From Haplomitrium mnioides (taxonomy: Eukaryota > Marchantiophyta > Haplomitriopsida > Calobryales): a DNA stretch of 37,729 nt. Below the pieces are notes generated by a model, which saw only the letters and a list, made by a program, of their open reading frames with translations, did no database searches and was not told the DNA's origin. The stretch's first letter is position 1. The number at the start of each line of letters is the position of its first letter. The stretch covers positions 1-37,729 of the forward strand of contig JBNGIS010034392.1 of NCBI GenBank assembly GCA_049999725.1, written 5' to 3'. The translations under genes were made by a program, and so were the position numbers. Positions 1 to 9,715 of this stretch are shown piece after piece.

Positions 1-938
1 GGCTTTGAAGCACAGAAATCGGAAGTTGAAGGGGGATTTTCGGATCTTTGAAGAAACATCTCTGCGAGGAATAGAGGGCCCTGAGATGAAAGAATTCCGC
101 GATGAAGAGAGTGGATGAAGTATGCTACGCTGCGAAATCTAAATGTTGGCGTCGATCGAGTGAAGCAGTGCTGCGTCCTGATTTGGAATTGAACAACGAA
201 GGAGAAGGTTACCTGATCTAAACCGAAAGCGATCAAGCTGTCAGGGAAGAAGAATCACTGTTGCGCGGAATTGATTGAAGTGAAGGCTATGAATTGTGGT
301 CCGAAGCTCTGCAAAATGGGAATGTCATGAAGAATCACATGTAAGAATCCTTGCGAAGAAACGCTGGGGGATGAATGGCTCTGCGATGAAAGAATCAGCT
401 GTGAGGCAGTTCTGCGAAATCTGAAGGCACATGTGTGAGCAAGTGATCTACGAGACGTCTTGCAGAAGAAGAATTGGCCGAAGGCTCCTGCGAAGAATTC
501 AAATTGAAAATCTGTGCAAGGGGAAGGATTCGAAGGCCGGTGTCCGTGGTGTCCGATCCGCAGAACGGATTGGAAACCAGCCTTCCTAAGTGGGGAGCCC
601 ACTTAAAAGTGGTTCCGATTTGTCTTCCGCTGTGGGGAGGACCGGTTAGGAGGGATTCCGAAGCGGGTTAATTAATCGGACAGAAAGGTGATTTATCGAA
701 GATTCGCACGAAAAGGAGGTAATTGGGAAAGTTCGAATCGGGTATCTTAAGAAAGTTCGAAAGGAATCTGCAGAGCTCTTAGTTCTTACAACGAACTTTT
801 CTACAAGTTAGGTAAAAAAGCCTTCTTTAATGTTCTTACATAGAACTTTTTGATGCCTTAGTGAAAAGAAGAAGACTCTCAATGTTTCTATATCAAGGGA
901 CGATGCTGAAATGAAGATAAGACGAGGTTAACAAGGTG

Positions 939-1640
939 CCGAAATAGTCACATATCGACGGTCTGGATAGAAAGGGAAGAAGGTGCCTTAACAAAGATAT
1001 GGCGAAGAACCGATTGGGAGAAAAATGAGGGTGCCAAAATGAAGACATATCAATGATTTGGCAGAGGAAGAATGTAGAGGCCGAAAAGGTGACTTATCGA
1101 CAGTCCAACCCAAAAGAAGAACCAAGTATTCGAAACAGGGATAAATCCAAGATCTGGCCGGAAAGAGAACATGGAGCCGAAAGGGCGATAAATCTAAGGC
1201 GGAGCCCACTTAAGGGGGTTCCGAACTGCCTTCCGTTGTGGGACACCACAGTTAATATGGTTCCGATGAACCTCCCTAAGTGGAGATCACACTTAGCAGG
1301 GTTCCGAAGAGGGCTAACAGGGTTTGCCGAAACAAGGATAGAGCGCAGCTCTGGTATAGGAAGAAAGACATGTTGAAATAGCGATTTATCAACGGACCGG
1401 GAGAAGAAAGCGGCACAAAAACGGTGATATATCGTAGGGTCGACAAAGAAGAAACGAGAAAGGAGCTACTGAAATGAGGACGAGTCACAGATCTGACCAT
1501 GGGAGAACCAAAGATGCCGAATAGGCAATATAGCGCACATCCGACGGACGAGGAAGCGGTGCCGAAAAGAGAATCTATCACCGATCCAACTAGGGGCAAA
1601 AGCGGAGGTCCTTGGTAGTTCTTATTCGAAGAGAACAAAC
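939..1640 (+). repeat. Degenerate ~48-bp minisatellite (copy 1)
   Basis: Units begin near GCCGAAA, continue with GGTGAT-TATCGA, then a GTCCGACC-like word and a purine-rich GAGGAGAA-like tail. Unit starts are visible near 939, 983, 1030, 1078, 1411, 1459, 1513 and 1558, at spacings of 44-54 bp. A block at 1198-1330 similar to 580-660 interrupts the array. The same unit occurs in the other long repeat at 8971-9213. Confidence 0.55.
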
Positions 1641-1697
1641 CTTGCGGATGACATGGTAGTGAAGAAGTCAGCAGGTCAACGGACGGTCAGCGCTGCG

Positions 1698-1730
1698 GTC
1701 CGCCTACCCCTCTGCGGGGCGGCGTCGGAC
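1698..1730 (+). other. 33-bp GC-rich imperfect hairpin (copy 1)
   Basis: GTCCG at 1698-1702 pairs with CGGAC at 1726-1730. Inside it CC pairs with GG and CCCC with GGGG around a short TCTGC loop. The same 33-bp layout recurs at 9519-9551 and, with a weakened outer stem, at 9683-9715. It is followed by an ACGTGGC word in each case. Confidence 0.5.
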
Positions 1731-1745
1731 GGCGCCACATCGGAA

Positions 1746-2013
1746 ACGTGGCACCTCTACGGGACTCAAGAATCTACGAGAATCTAACAGATTCTACAGG
1801 CATCTTGGCATTCAACGGATTACGAGCATTTAACGGGAATCTTATAGATTCTACGAGAATCTCAAGCTTTGCGGAAACGTGGCACCTCTGCGAGAACTGC
1901 GAATCAACAAGAATCTGGGAGATTCCTCGGGAATATTGGATCTCAGCGGAAACGTGGGCTACGAGAGACCCCGTGGGCTTCTTCGGAGTGTACGCGGACC
2001 TGCGGAAACGTGG
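1746..2013 (+). promoter_or_regulatory. Cluster of four ACGTGG motifs (copy 1)
   Basis: ACGTGG(C) occurs at 1746, 1877, 1952 and 2008, each time inside a CGGAAACGTGG context. ACGTGGC is the core of plant ABRE/G-box sites bound by bZIP factors. Seeing the word is direct; a regulatory role in a retroelement promoter is inference. The repeated flanks could equally mean a simple tandem duplication. Confidence 0.35.
1769..1862 (+). repeat. Short palindromes AGAATCT/AGATTCT
   Basis: AGAATCT-AAC-AGATTCT (1779-1795) and AGATTCT-ACG-AGAATCT (1846-1862) are perfect 7-bp inverted repeats with 3-base loops. A further AGAATCT lies at 1769. They sit between two ACGTGGC motifs. Confidence 0.5.
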
Positions 2014-2760
2014 TGCTTCGAGGATCGATGCGCGATTGCAGAACGAACCGCGGAATTCACTTCAGATTGTGCACCGATCTCTGTCGCCTTGCAGAATTTA
2101 CCCGATCCCTTGGAATTCACATCGAATATGCGCTGAAAGTTGCATTCTATGGTCTGCGTCAATGCCTTTCAAATCTACGCCAAATTTCCATCTACCAGCA
2201 TCTCAAGCCCGCAACAATCCAAGTCGCAAGGTGGGTGAAAAGCAAAAAGGTATAATTCGCAAAAGGAGGATAAAGGGGTCCACGCTTTGTTGTTGAAGGG
2301 ACCGATAATTCAGTGCAGAGGAAGCAGCGAGAGATAGAGGAGAGAATTCTGGTGAGACTTCTGGTGAGGTGGGTGTACTCGTGAGGGAAGGCCATCGCAG
2401 GGTGGAGGTGGACTGAGGAGGTGCTGAGAATCGCTGAGCAGGAGGCTCTAGAGGCTCAGACCACTCAGGTGTACTCATCTCTGAAGGCGGACCAACATTT
2501 GGAGGTGGATCAACACTTAGAAGAGAGGAGAGTTCTTTCTGTTTGTATTTCGTGAGGGGCAGCCGAGGGGGGGTCCTGGTGTCGTCTGAGCTTTGCTTTG
2601 TGCAGGAGAATCGGTCCCAATGGCATTAGGAGAGAGTGCTGCTGGTATTACTTTCTTGTGAAGAAGGGAGAGGAGTAGCCACGTTAGTGCCTGAGCACTG
2701 CGAGAAAGATCCAGCCAATTCTCGGGGTGGAGTGGGTGAGCCAACAGTCGAGAGAACTGT

Positions 2761-2851
2761 CTTCCTGAGGTGGAAGTCAAATAAGACCTCTTCCTAGCCT
2801 GAGGAAGTAAAAGCAGGGCTTCTCGCGAGGGAAGTTAAAAAACTATCTGGA
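2761..2851 (+). other. Three consecutive stem-loops (copy 1)
   Basis: Stem 1 is CTTCC/GGAAG (2761-2776, 6-base loop). Stem 2 is CTTCCT/AGGAAG (2790-2807, 6-base loop). Stem 3 is CTTCTC/GGGAAG (2819-2834) closed by GCGA, a GNRA-type tetraloop. Each stem is followed by an A-rich spacer beginning TNAAA. Bases 2788-2851 are identical to 10835-10898, although the flanks have clearly diverged. This suggests a structured RNA element inside the repeat, with function unknown. Confidence 0.55.
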
Positions 2852-3443
2852 CAAGGGTGCGTGGGTGGAAGTGGATCTTAGGAAAACCAGATGAGCAGCA
2901 GAGGGAAGAGAGAAAGGGAGTGTTGACAGTTCAAACTTGTGTTGCAGAGGTTTCCCCAAGTCAGAGGATTACTGGTAGAGTGTATCTTGGGTGTGTGAGT
3001 GTGTTGGTGGACTAGTTAGTTTTGTATTCTGTTTGTAAATACTGAAAAGACATTTCAGATCTAAAGTGAACAAGATCCCAATTCAGCAAGAATCCAAGAA
3101 TCAGATTTAGAGGGTAAGGTAGTACAGGGGACAGATCCCTTGTATAATTTAGATATCAGGACTTGATCTTGTATTGTAAGATTTTGAGTCTGGATCCTAT
3201 TTAGGATCACTGGAATTCACTTTGGAATTTGATCAGAAAAAGTTGTTGAGGTGTGGATGAATGTCTAGATGAAAAAGTGAACAAGGAGAAGGGTCTGTAA
3301 GGTGAGAAGGAACATCCTTAAGACCTGAAAGTGATAACTTGCAGCGGGGCCGTCTCATAAAAGAACCTGAAACCCTGGAAAGTCAGCCTTTTCCTTCCAA
3401 AGAGCAGTCTTTGGAGGTTAGCGACCGAAGGAGGGGGCTGACA

Positions 3444-3576
3444 CAATGTGGATGGCAAAGCGGTATGACTCATTACTTACTGCTAGATAAGCTCAATCAC
3501 ATCATCAATCATTCAAACAACATAATCAAAACTTTGCAAGCTCTAATAGAACTAAAGTTTCGACAAGAATTTTGAG
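3444..3576. other. Short spacer between repeat copy 1 and chromovirus remnant
   Basis: This AT-richer stretch starts right after the TGACA that I take as the end of repeat copy 1. A primer-binding site would be expected here if copy 1 is a 5' LTR. TGGATGGCAAAG follows closely, but I do not recognise it as the complement of a particular tRNA end. No gag coding is visible. Confidence 0.3.
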
Positions 3577-6500
3577 GTACTCTGTTCCATCTTGATGATA
3601 TGATTGAGAAGCATTCTTGTAGAATGTTGGTGGATAGTGGAGTTTTGAAAACTTCATATCGCTATGTTTTGCTAAGATAATTAAAGCAAAATTTAGACCT
3701 CTCAAGAGGAGTGTTGTGATTGTGGCTGATGGCCTAAAGCATGTCGTGTTTTGTTGTCAAAAGCCATTCCTTTTAAGGATTGGAAAAAAGTATGTGGAAT
3801 CTATGCAACTTGCTATTGCACTTGTACAATATGACATCATTTTAGGGTTGCTTTGGCTTGATGATTGATCCGCTCAATTTGATTGGGCAAAATGACAGAC
3901 TCAAATTAACTTACAAGGTAAGAAATTTCTTTTGGGGTGTTCGGCACTATTGGTAAAGAAGCCTAAATCAATTCAACATGTTAATTCAATGGAGCAAGAG
4001 TTGTCTATCTTTGTTGTTTGGATCAAACCTATTATGGACTAGAGTAAGGAGGGAGGAAAATGTGCACCTATCTCAATGACAGATGATATTTTGAAAGAGT
4101 TTGCGGATGTGTTTCTGGAGGGTTTTCCAAAGGGGTTACCAGACAATTGAGGAATACTTTTTTTGATTAAGTTAATACCAAGAAGTTCTCAGTATAATTG
4201 ACATGTATATTGGTTATCACCACAAGAATTAGAGGAACTTTGAAAGACATTGACGAATGTTCTAAAGAAAGATTTCATTCAACATAGTACTTTGCCTTGT
4301 GGAGCTTCGGTATTCTTTGTACCAAATAAAGATGGTGGATTTTTTCTTTGTACAGATTATCAAGGATTGAACAATCAAACACTGAAGAATGTCTATCATC
4401 TACTTCGTATTGATGATTTGTTGGATCAATCAACTTGTGCGTGATTCTTTTCTAAGTTGGGTCTTTGAAGTATTGACAAATTCCTATCAAGCCAAGTGAT
4501 GTACCAAAGACAACTTTTTGCACAAGAGATGGGCATTTTGAGTGAAAGGTTCTTATATTTGGTCTTACAAATGCATTGAGTTTTAAATGGGTTATTGGAT
4601 AAGTGAGTGTTGGTGTTTTCAGACAATATTCTTATCTTTAGTATAAGTGAAGTTGAGCATTGTGCTCATCTCAAAGAAGTATTACAGAGACTATGCAATT
4701 GGAAGTTCTTTTGTAAGAAGTCTAAGTGTGAGTTTTGGAAGCAAGAGGTGACCTATCTATGACATAAAGTGTTTGCGAATGGCATCAAGATGGAGGAAGA
4801 GAAAATTATGACTATTGCACAATAGCCAACACCAAAAGATGCAAAGGATGTTTGAGCTTTCAATGGTTTAGCAAGTTTTATCAAAGATTCATCCATTACT
4901 ATGGTCATATTGATGCATTGCTTACAGATTTGCTAGGTATAGAGGCAAAGTTTCAATTGAAAACCAAATAGCAAGAGGCATTTCAACAACTCAAGGATGC
5001 GGTGTCTTCTTGTCTAATTTTACAACCATATGACCCAAATACAAGCTGTATAGTTGATTTTGATGCCTCTAATTTTGCTATTGGAGTAGTGTTACAACAA
5101 GTGTTGAGGATGGACTTCATCCGATTGCCTTCATGTCATGTCAACTAAATGCAACACATATGTCTATTTTGCAAAGGATAGAGAGCAATTGGCAATGGTA
5201 TATGATACCAAGGTTTGGAGACACAACCTTTTAGGAAAGAAGGTACTTATGCCCACCAATTACAAGCCTTTGCTCTAATCAATTCATTTTAAAAATGTAA
5301 CAAGTTGTTATTATCGATGGGAAGATCAACTACAGCTCTTTGATGTCAAGTTGGAGTACAAGCCGAGAAGGTTCCACACCATTCTTAATGCATTGTCACG
5401 GAGACTGCATCATCGACTAAATATGTTGGAGGTTGCAAATGTTAGTATATTACATCTTGATGAAGAAACTAGTGACGGCTTTCGATAAAGGTTACAAAAA
5501 GATGCCTTCTTTAATCTTGTTAGGGCATATTTGGGGGTCAAAGACAGTGAACATCATATCTTTTTCATTCAAGATGGTATCTCTATCAAGGCTATCAAAT
5601 ATGTGTTCTACAAGATGAGGCGCTAAGAATGGTATGTTCACAAGAAGCGCATGACATTCCAATCTCTAGGCATCTTAGGGTAAACAAGATTATAGAATTG
5701 CTTCAACGCACTTAGTGGTGGCCAAGCTTAGTATGAGATGTTCATGGCTTTGTTTGTTCTTGTAAAGGTTATCAACAAAACAAGGCTTCAAGTAAAAAAC
5801 TACCAATTCCTACTATTTATTGGGAACATGTAAATTTTGATCTTATCACTTTGCTTCCAACTACGTCTCTTGGGTTCTTTGCCATTGTGGTGTTTGTGGA
5901 TAAGCCAAGCAAACAGATTCATCTAGCACCAACAGTAGATACGGTGGATGCTGCAAAATTGGCAAAGATTCACCTTGATACAATTTTTTGTTATTATGGA
6001 ATGCCAAAGGTGTAATATCTGATAGAGATCCACCATCCACTAGGAAGTTTGCGAATAGTTGTTCAAATTTTTGGGTACCAAACTATCTATGTCTACAACT
6101 TATCATCCTTAAACAGATGGGCAAATTAAATGCAAGAGTTGTACCGTGGAGGATATGCTTCGAGCGTTCAGCAACATTCATCACATGGATTGAAATAGTT
6201 CTTACCGGCTATAGAGTTTGCATACAACAACTCCAAACAAGTAAGTACTGGATTTTCTCCTTTTTTCTCAATCTAAGTCAACATACTCTTGTTCTACATA
6301 GTTTTCTTTCTTTCTTCTTCTTCTTCAAATGTTCCAAGTTTTTCTATGTTTTGTCTCATTTATCTTCCTCTTTGCAAGTTGCACAAAACCATCTTTTTAC
6401 TGCTCAAAATTGGCAAAATAATATGCTAACAAACATCGTCATGATTTCTCTTATGTCTCGTGATCTTCCATTGTCTTTAGATACTCAGATCTGTTAGTTA

Positions 6501-6889
6501 TCTCCATCTTGGATTGGTTCTTTCTCAATTTCCCAAGTTATTTCTCCCGTTGCAATCAAACTTGTTCTTCCCCTCTATATGAAGATTCATCATGTATTTC
6601 ATGTCTCTAAACTTAAGCCTTTTGTTTCTAGTCTTTCTTTTTTTTCAAATCGTGTTCAAGTTCCTCCTCCAACTATTGTTCTTGATGATCATGAAGAAAA
6701 TTAGGTGGATCATATTTTGGCTAAACAAGTCTTCAAGTGTGAATGACATCCTCAAAATCAATATAAAGTTATGTGGAAGGGATATTTGCTTCATAATGTT
6801 ACCTTGGAGTTGTGTTCAAACCTTGAAAATGCTCAAGAGGCTATTCGATTATTTGAAATTGCCAGTCATGATGAGGATATCATCAATTA
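3577..6889 (+). pseudogene. pol: Ty3/gypsy chromovirus pol remnant (protease-RT-RNase H-integrase-chromodomain), gag missing
   Basis: Decayed polyprotein of a gypsy retrotransposon, readable only across several frames. In order: aspartic protease with VDSG near 3630 and an ILGLLWL strand near 3840; reverse transcriptase from about 4190, with the VFFVPNKDG block at 4308-4335 and the active-site box reading FSDN near 4615 instead of YxDD; RNase H with DFDASNFAIG near 5060; integrase with an HDIPISRHLRV zinc-finger start near 5655, ISDRDP near 6010 and TDGQI near 6115, where the expected catalytic Glu is replaced; then the YNNS and SPFFLN blocks near 6230. Several TGA/TAG/TAA stops and frameshifts make it non-functional. 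It begins at the protease, so gag and the 5' LTR are gone, and long repeat copy 1 lies immediately upstream. Family assignment is secure; the clade within chromoviruses is not assigned. Confidence 0.85.
6690..6860 (+). pseudogene. Chromodomain at the C-terminus of the gypsy integrase
   Basis: The frame reads VDHILAKQV, then QYKVMWKGY, then LENAQEAIR. This is the order of a chromodomain: first beta strand, the aromatic VxWKGY core, and the C-terminal helix. It follows the [14 protein letters not shown] motif (6581-6622) that normally precedes this domain in chromoviruses. Chromodomains target integration to marked heterochromatin. One in-frame stop lies just before the QYKVMWKGY block. Confidence 0.75.
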
Positions 6890-6919
6890 GAAGGCAAAGA
6901 TTATGTAATAGTACAACCA

Positions 6920-7512
6920 TGATGTTGTGTTATTTATAAGAAAATAGAGAGGAGTGAAGGAAGTGGTATGAGGCCACTTTTAGGGTTGAGATTAGATTAC
7001 TTGCCTTGAAGTCACTTTTAGAGTTTTAGGGTTGAAATTAGAAGTGATTTGTAAGTGAAGAAAGAGGGATGGCACCCTCTTCTCTTGTATAAATAGAAGG
7101 GCTTCAGAGCCTTATTTATTATTCTGGAGTTTCTCCTGAATCACTTGGGTTTTGGTTGCTTGGCTTTTGCTTGCCTTATTAGGATTTGGTTGAAGATTTC
7201 TATTAGTGTTTATTATGAGTTCTTACTCATTTGGATTTGGTCTTTGAGCTCTTTTACATTGCTAATCTAGAAGCGCAATGGCTTCAAGAGTCCATGCTCG
7301 GATATAGATGAATGGTCAAGGGGCATAGTGGCTTCAATAGTCCCTGCATGCAGTGGGTTCCAAGTTTGACATGAAAGTCTATATGTGCATAAGGTTCTCA
7401 GTTCTACATCATAGTCTAGCGCATACAGGGTTCAATAGTCCATGTGTAAAGAGACTTGAAAAATACAAGAGCGCAGTGCCAAAGGTTTTGATGTCCAAAC
7501 ACTAAAATGTTA
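6920..7512 (+). repeat. 3' LTR of the chromovirus (boundaries approximate)
   Basis: The start is placed at TGATGTTG (6920), just after the chromodomain frame ends. A TATA box lies at 7088-7095 (TATAAATA) and AT-rich polyadenylation-like sequence follows. A motif close to GGCTTCAATAGTCCATGC occurs three times, at 7280, 7329 and 7428. The right end is a guess because the matching 5' LTR is missing. Confidence 0.5.
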
Positions 7513-8394
7513 TAGACAACATGTATGTAGTAAAGAACATAGCAATATTTTTTTTATATTGAATAGTTTGACCAACAAAATTAAGTTTAATATTTTTGTT
7601 TAAAGTACATTAGCAGATGATAAGAATCAATTAACCATACTATACCTCAAAGAGTTCAAACGCGCATTGAGGTCCATCTCAACAAAAAGAAGTCACTAGA
7701 AGAAAGTTTTTCATATACTTTATAATATGTACAAGAGATAAATGACTTTCACTATAAGTTGAAAGCATCCTATAAACAATATAATAAAGAAACATTTACT
7801 TAAAAAGAAAAATCATAAATGTATTTAACCATTGATCTCTATTTTTTCATGGCTAGCTTTAGAGAATTGATCAAGATTCTCGTGGTCCCTTATAGTGTTG
7901 ATCATATTGTTTAATTTTCTTTCATAAACACTTGAGGATGGATTTCTTTCTGCCTCTCATAATCAAAGATCATGTTCATGTTACATCTTATACTTTGTAT
8001 TTGTGTTTTCTTTCATGGCTATTATTTTCTCTTCAAAACATGATCTAGAAAACGCATCCTCGTACTCACAAACAAACCACTGAACATGCAATTGTTTTGG
8101 TTTTGGAGGGTTTTCCTCATGAAATGAAAAAACTTTGAAGACTTTCGCATTCCAAAATAGTTTGATTATTGAGTAGATGTCAGCCGGTGCTTTGGAGCAC
8201 TCAAGCAAAATGCAAGAAATCAGAAGCATCAGCGACACAATAAGCCTTGGCAAGTGTGAGGGCCTCTCAGGAGCCACGAAGTACCCTCAAATAGCTACTA
8301 AGAGCAGGGCGCATGAGTCATGGGAGGGAGACAAGATCATGGCGGAGGAGAGGAGGAAGGAATAAGGATCGCTAGCCAGAGGAGGGACCACCTG
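7513..8394. other. Unassigned AT-rich sequence between the chromovirus LTR and repeat copy 2
   Basis: No recognised coding sequence. A 98-codon minus-strand frame at 7981-8277 has an N-terminal hydrophobic run but no family resemblance that I can see. It is probably chance or remnant repeat DNA. Confidence 0.3.
8343..8394 (+). other. Polypurine stretch before repeat copy 2
   Basis: 8343-8369 is almost entirely purine (GGAGGAGAGGAGGAAGGAA-type). A second purine run, AGAGGAGGGA, ends about 5 bases before TGTCA at 8395. A polypurine tract normally primes plus-strand synthesis just before a 3' LTR. Its position fits that role, but it does not abut TGTCA exactly. Confidence 0.3.
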
Positions 8395-8970
8395 TCAATA
8401 TTCGAAGCAGGCTTGCGAGAATCCGTGGGCCTTAAGAGGATGCGGGGATCGGAGTCTGGGGAGAAGGAAGAGAGCCGCCACCTGTGGCGAAGCAATTGCA
8501 AGAGGAAGAGGAACGGATCCACAACGACGAAACCCAAAGGCACTCCAAAGAAAGGCAGATCGCGAGGGTCCTACAGCGGCCACAAATCGGGAAGCAAGGT
8601 TCAAGGAGAGAAATGAGAAGGTAAGATCGTCACGAGGGCGAGCAAGGCTAGGGAAGAGGGACGCCTCGATCCCGCAAGCAGGAGCGCGCCCTACAAGGGC
8701 TGATCGATTCCTTCCATTTGAGTCCGCGAATCCGGGCGGAAAGTTGGAGTCCATGGAGAGCCCCGCGAGATTCCACGGAAACGTGGCGTCCTTGGAGCAC
8801 TTCGCGGGATTCCACGGATGACGTGGCGGCACCAGGAGGCCCGCGAATCTGTGGACAGACGCCTTCCTAAGTGAGGAGCCCGCTTAACTAGGTTCCGATT
8901 CGTCTTCCGACGTGGGGAGCTCGGTTAAGAGGGATCCGCGAGGAATCCTACATATGAGCAAGGAAGAGGA

Positions 8971-9213
8971 CCCGAAGCAGCGATATATCGAGGGTTTGGC
9001 CAAAGGAGAACGGAAGGGTGCCGGAAGGGTGATCTATCGGAGATCCGAGAAGGGGAGTTCCGAGGAAGCCAAAAGGGTGATCCATCACCAACCGACCAAC
9101 GAGGAGAAGGCTGAGCCGGAAAGGGGATTTAACGCAGGTCCGACCGACGGAGGAGCAAGCAGACGCTGAAAGGGTGATTCAACGCAGCTTCGGCATGACC
9201 AAGGGCGAGAGTT
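8971..9213 (+). repeat. 48-bp minisatellite (copy 2), five units
   Basis: Units start at 8971, 9020, 9068, 9115 and 9165, giving spacings of 49, 48, 47 and 50 bases. Each unit has a (G/C)C(C/T)GAAAGGG core, a GAT-TATC-like word, a GTCCGACC-like word and a GAGGAGAAG-type tail. It is the clearest run of the unit also seen at 939-1640. Confidence 0.7.
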
Positions 9214-9518
9214 TGACGGGTCCAACCGCAGCATCTGAAAGTTCGACAGGGGGACGAAGGGCCTTGTAGTTCCTATATCGAGCATTCAGAAAAGATAACG
9301 AAGGGAGCCTCAGATGCATGCATAGTTCTTATCTCGAGGGAAGGACGAAACGACAACATCGGCACAGTTCTTAGTCGGCGAGTAGAGTAAGGTCCGCGTT
9401 GGCTCTACAGATGACGTGGCGAGCGCAGGGAGTCCGTGAGAGGGCTTTGGAAACGTGGCACGCTGGGGAGCAAGGTAAGATTTCCGTCGGTCAACTTCGG
9501 AAGAAGGTCCGCGCGACG

Positions 9519-9715
9519 GTCCGCCTACCCCCTTGCAGGGCGGCATCGGACGGCGGCCTTCGGACGACGTGGCGACTCCAGAGACCCTACAGCAGCTCAC
9601 GGGACACGCGGCAGTAGGAGAAGGGATCATCGGACTTCGGACAAAGAGCGGGTCAACCACGGAAGGGAGAGTATGCGCGACGGTCAGCCTACCCCCTTGC
9701 GGGGCGGCGACGGAC
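9519..9715 (+). repeat. Two copies of the 33-bp GC-rich hairpin within a ~164-bp tandem duplication
   Basis: The hairpins are 9519-9551 (GTCCG/CGGAC outer stem intact) and 9683-9715 (outer stem partly lost). They are separated by exactly 164 bases and share GCGCGACGGTC on the left and an ACGTGGC word on the right. Copy 1 has one such module at 1698-1730. Confidence 0.6.

Larger units (their letters stand above)
1..3443 (+). repeat. Long GC-rich LTR-like repeat, copy 1 (left end may lie outside the window)
   Basis: This stretch is a diverged same-strand copy of 8395-11637. Modules occur in the same order in both: a CTTCCTAAGTG block (582 here, 8862 there), a 48-bp minisatellite, the word TAGTTCTTAT followed shortly by TCGA, a GC-rich hairpin, ACGTGG motifs, a 64-bp identical block, and a closing CCTTAAG..CCTGAAAG stretch. 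The right end is placed at TGACA (3443) because copy 2 ends on CGACA and appears to start on TGTCA, giving LTR-like inverted ends. No open frame is conserved between copies, so I read it as non-coding. It may be a very long LTR of a non-autonomous element or another large repeat. The left boundary is not resolved. Confidence 0.6.

Noticed and set aside
900-1500. Hammerhead ribozyme (retrozyme-type LTR)
   Set aside because: CTGAAATGA-type words occur, but I could not find the CTGATGA..GAAA core with a matching cleavage site. A covariance-model search would settle it.
1748-2296. 182-codon plus-strand frame in long repeat copy 1
   Set aside because: It overlies tandem ACGTGGC units, overlaps other long frames in different phases, and has no counterpart frame in copy 2. 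No family motif was recognised.
5988-6497. 169-codon frame as an independent gene
   Set aside because: It covers the chromovirus integrase region in a mixed phase. The integrase motifs are readable by combining frames, so it is part of the pol pseudogene.
7981-8277. 98-codon minus-strand frame as a gene
   Set aside because: It lies in unassigned AT-rich DNA, shows no family motif, and runs into repeat-boundary sequence.
8177-8832. Overlapping frames at the left of repeat copy 2 (up to 145 codons)
   Set aside because: Several phases are open on both strands at once because the DNA is GC- and purine-rich. No start, motif or conservation supports any of them.
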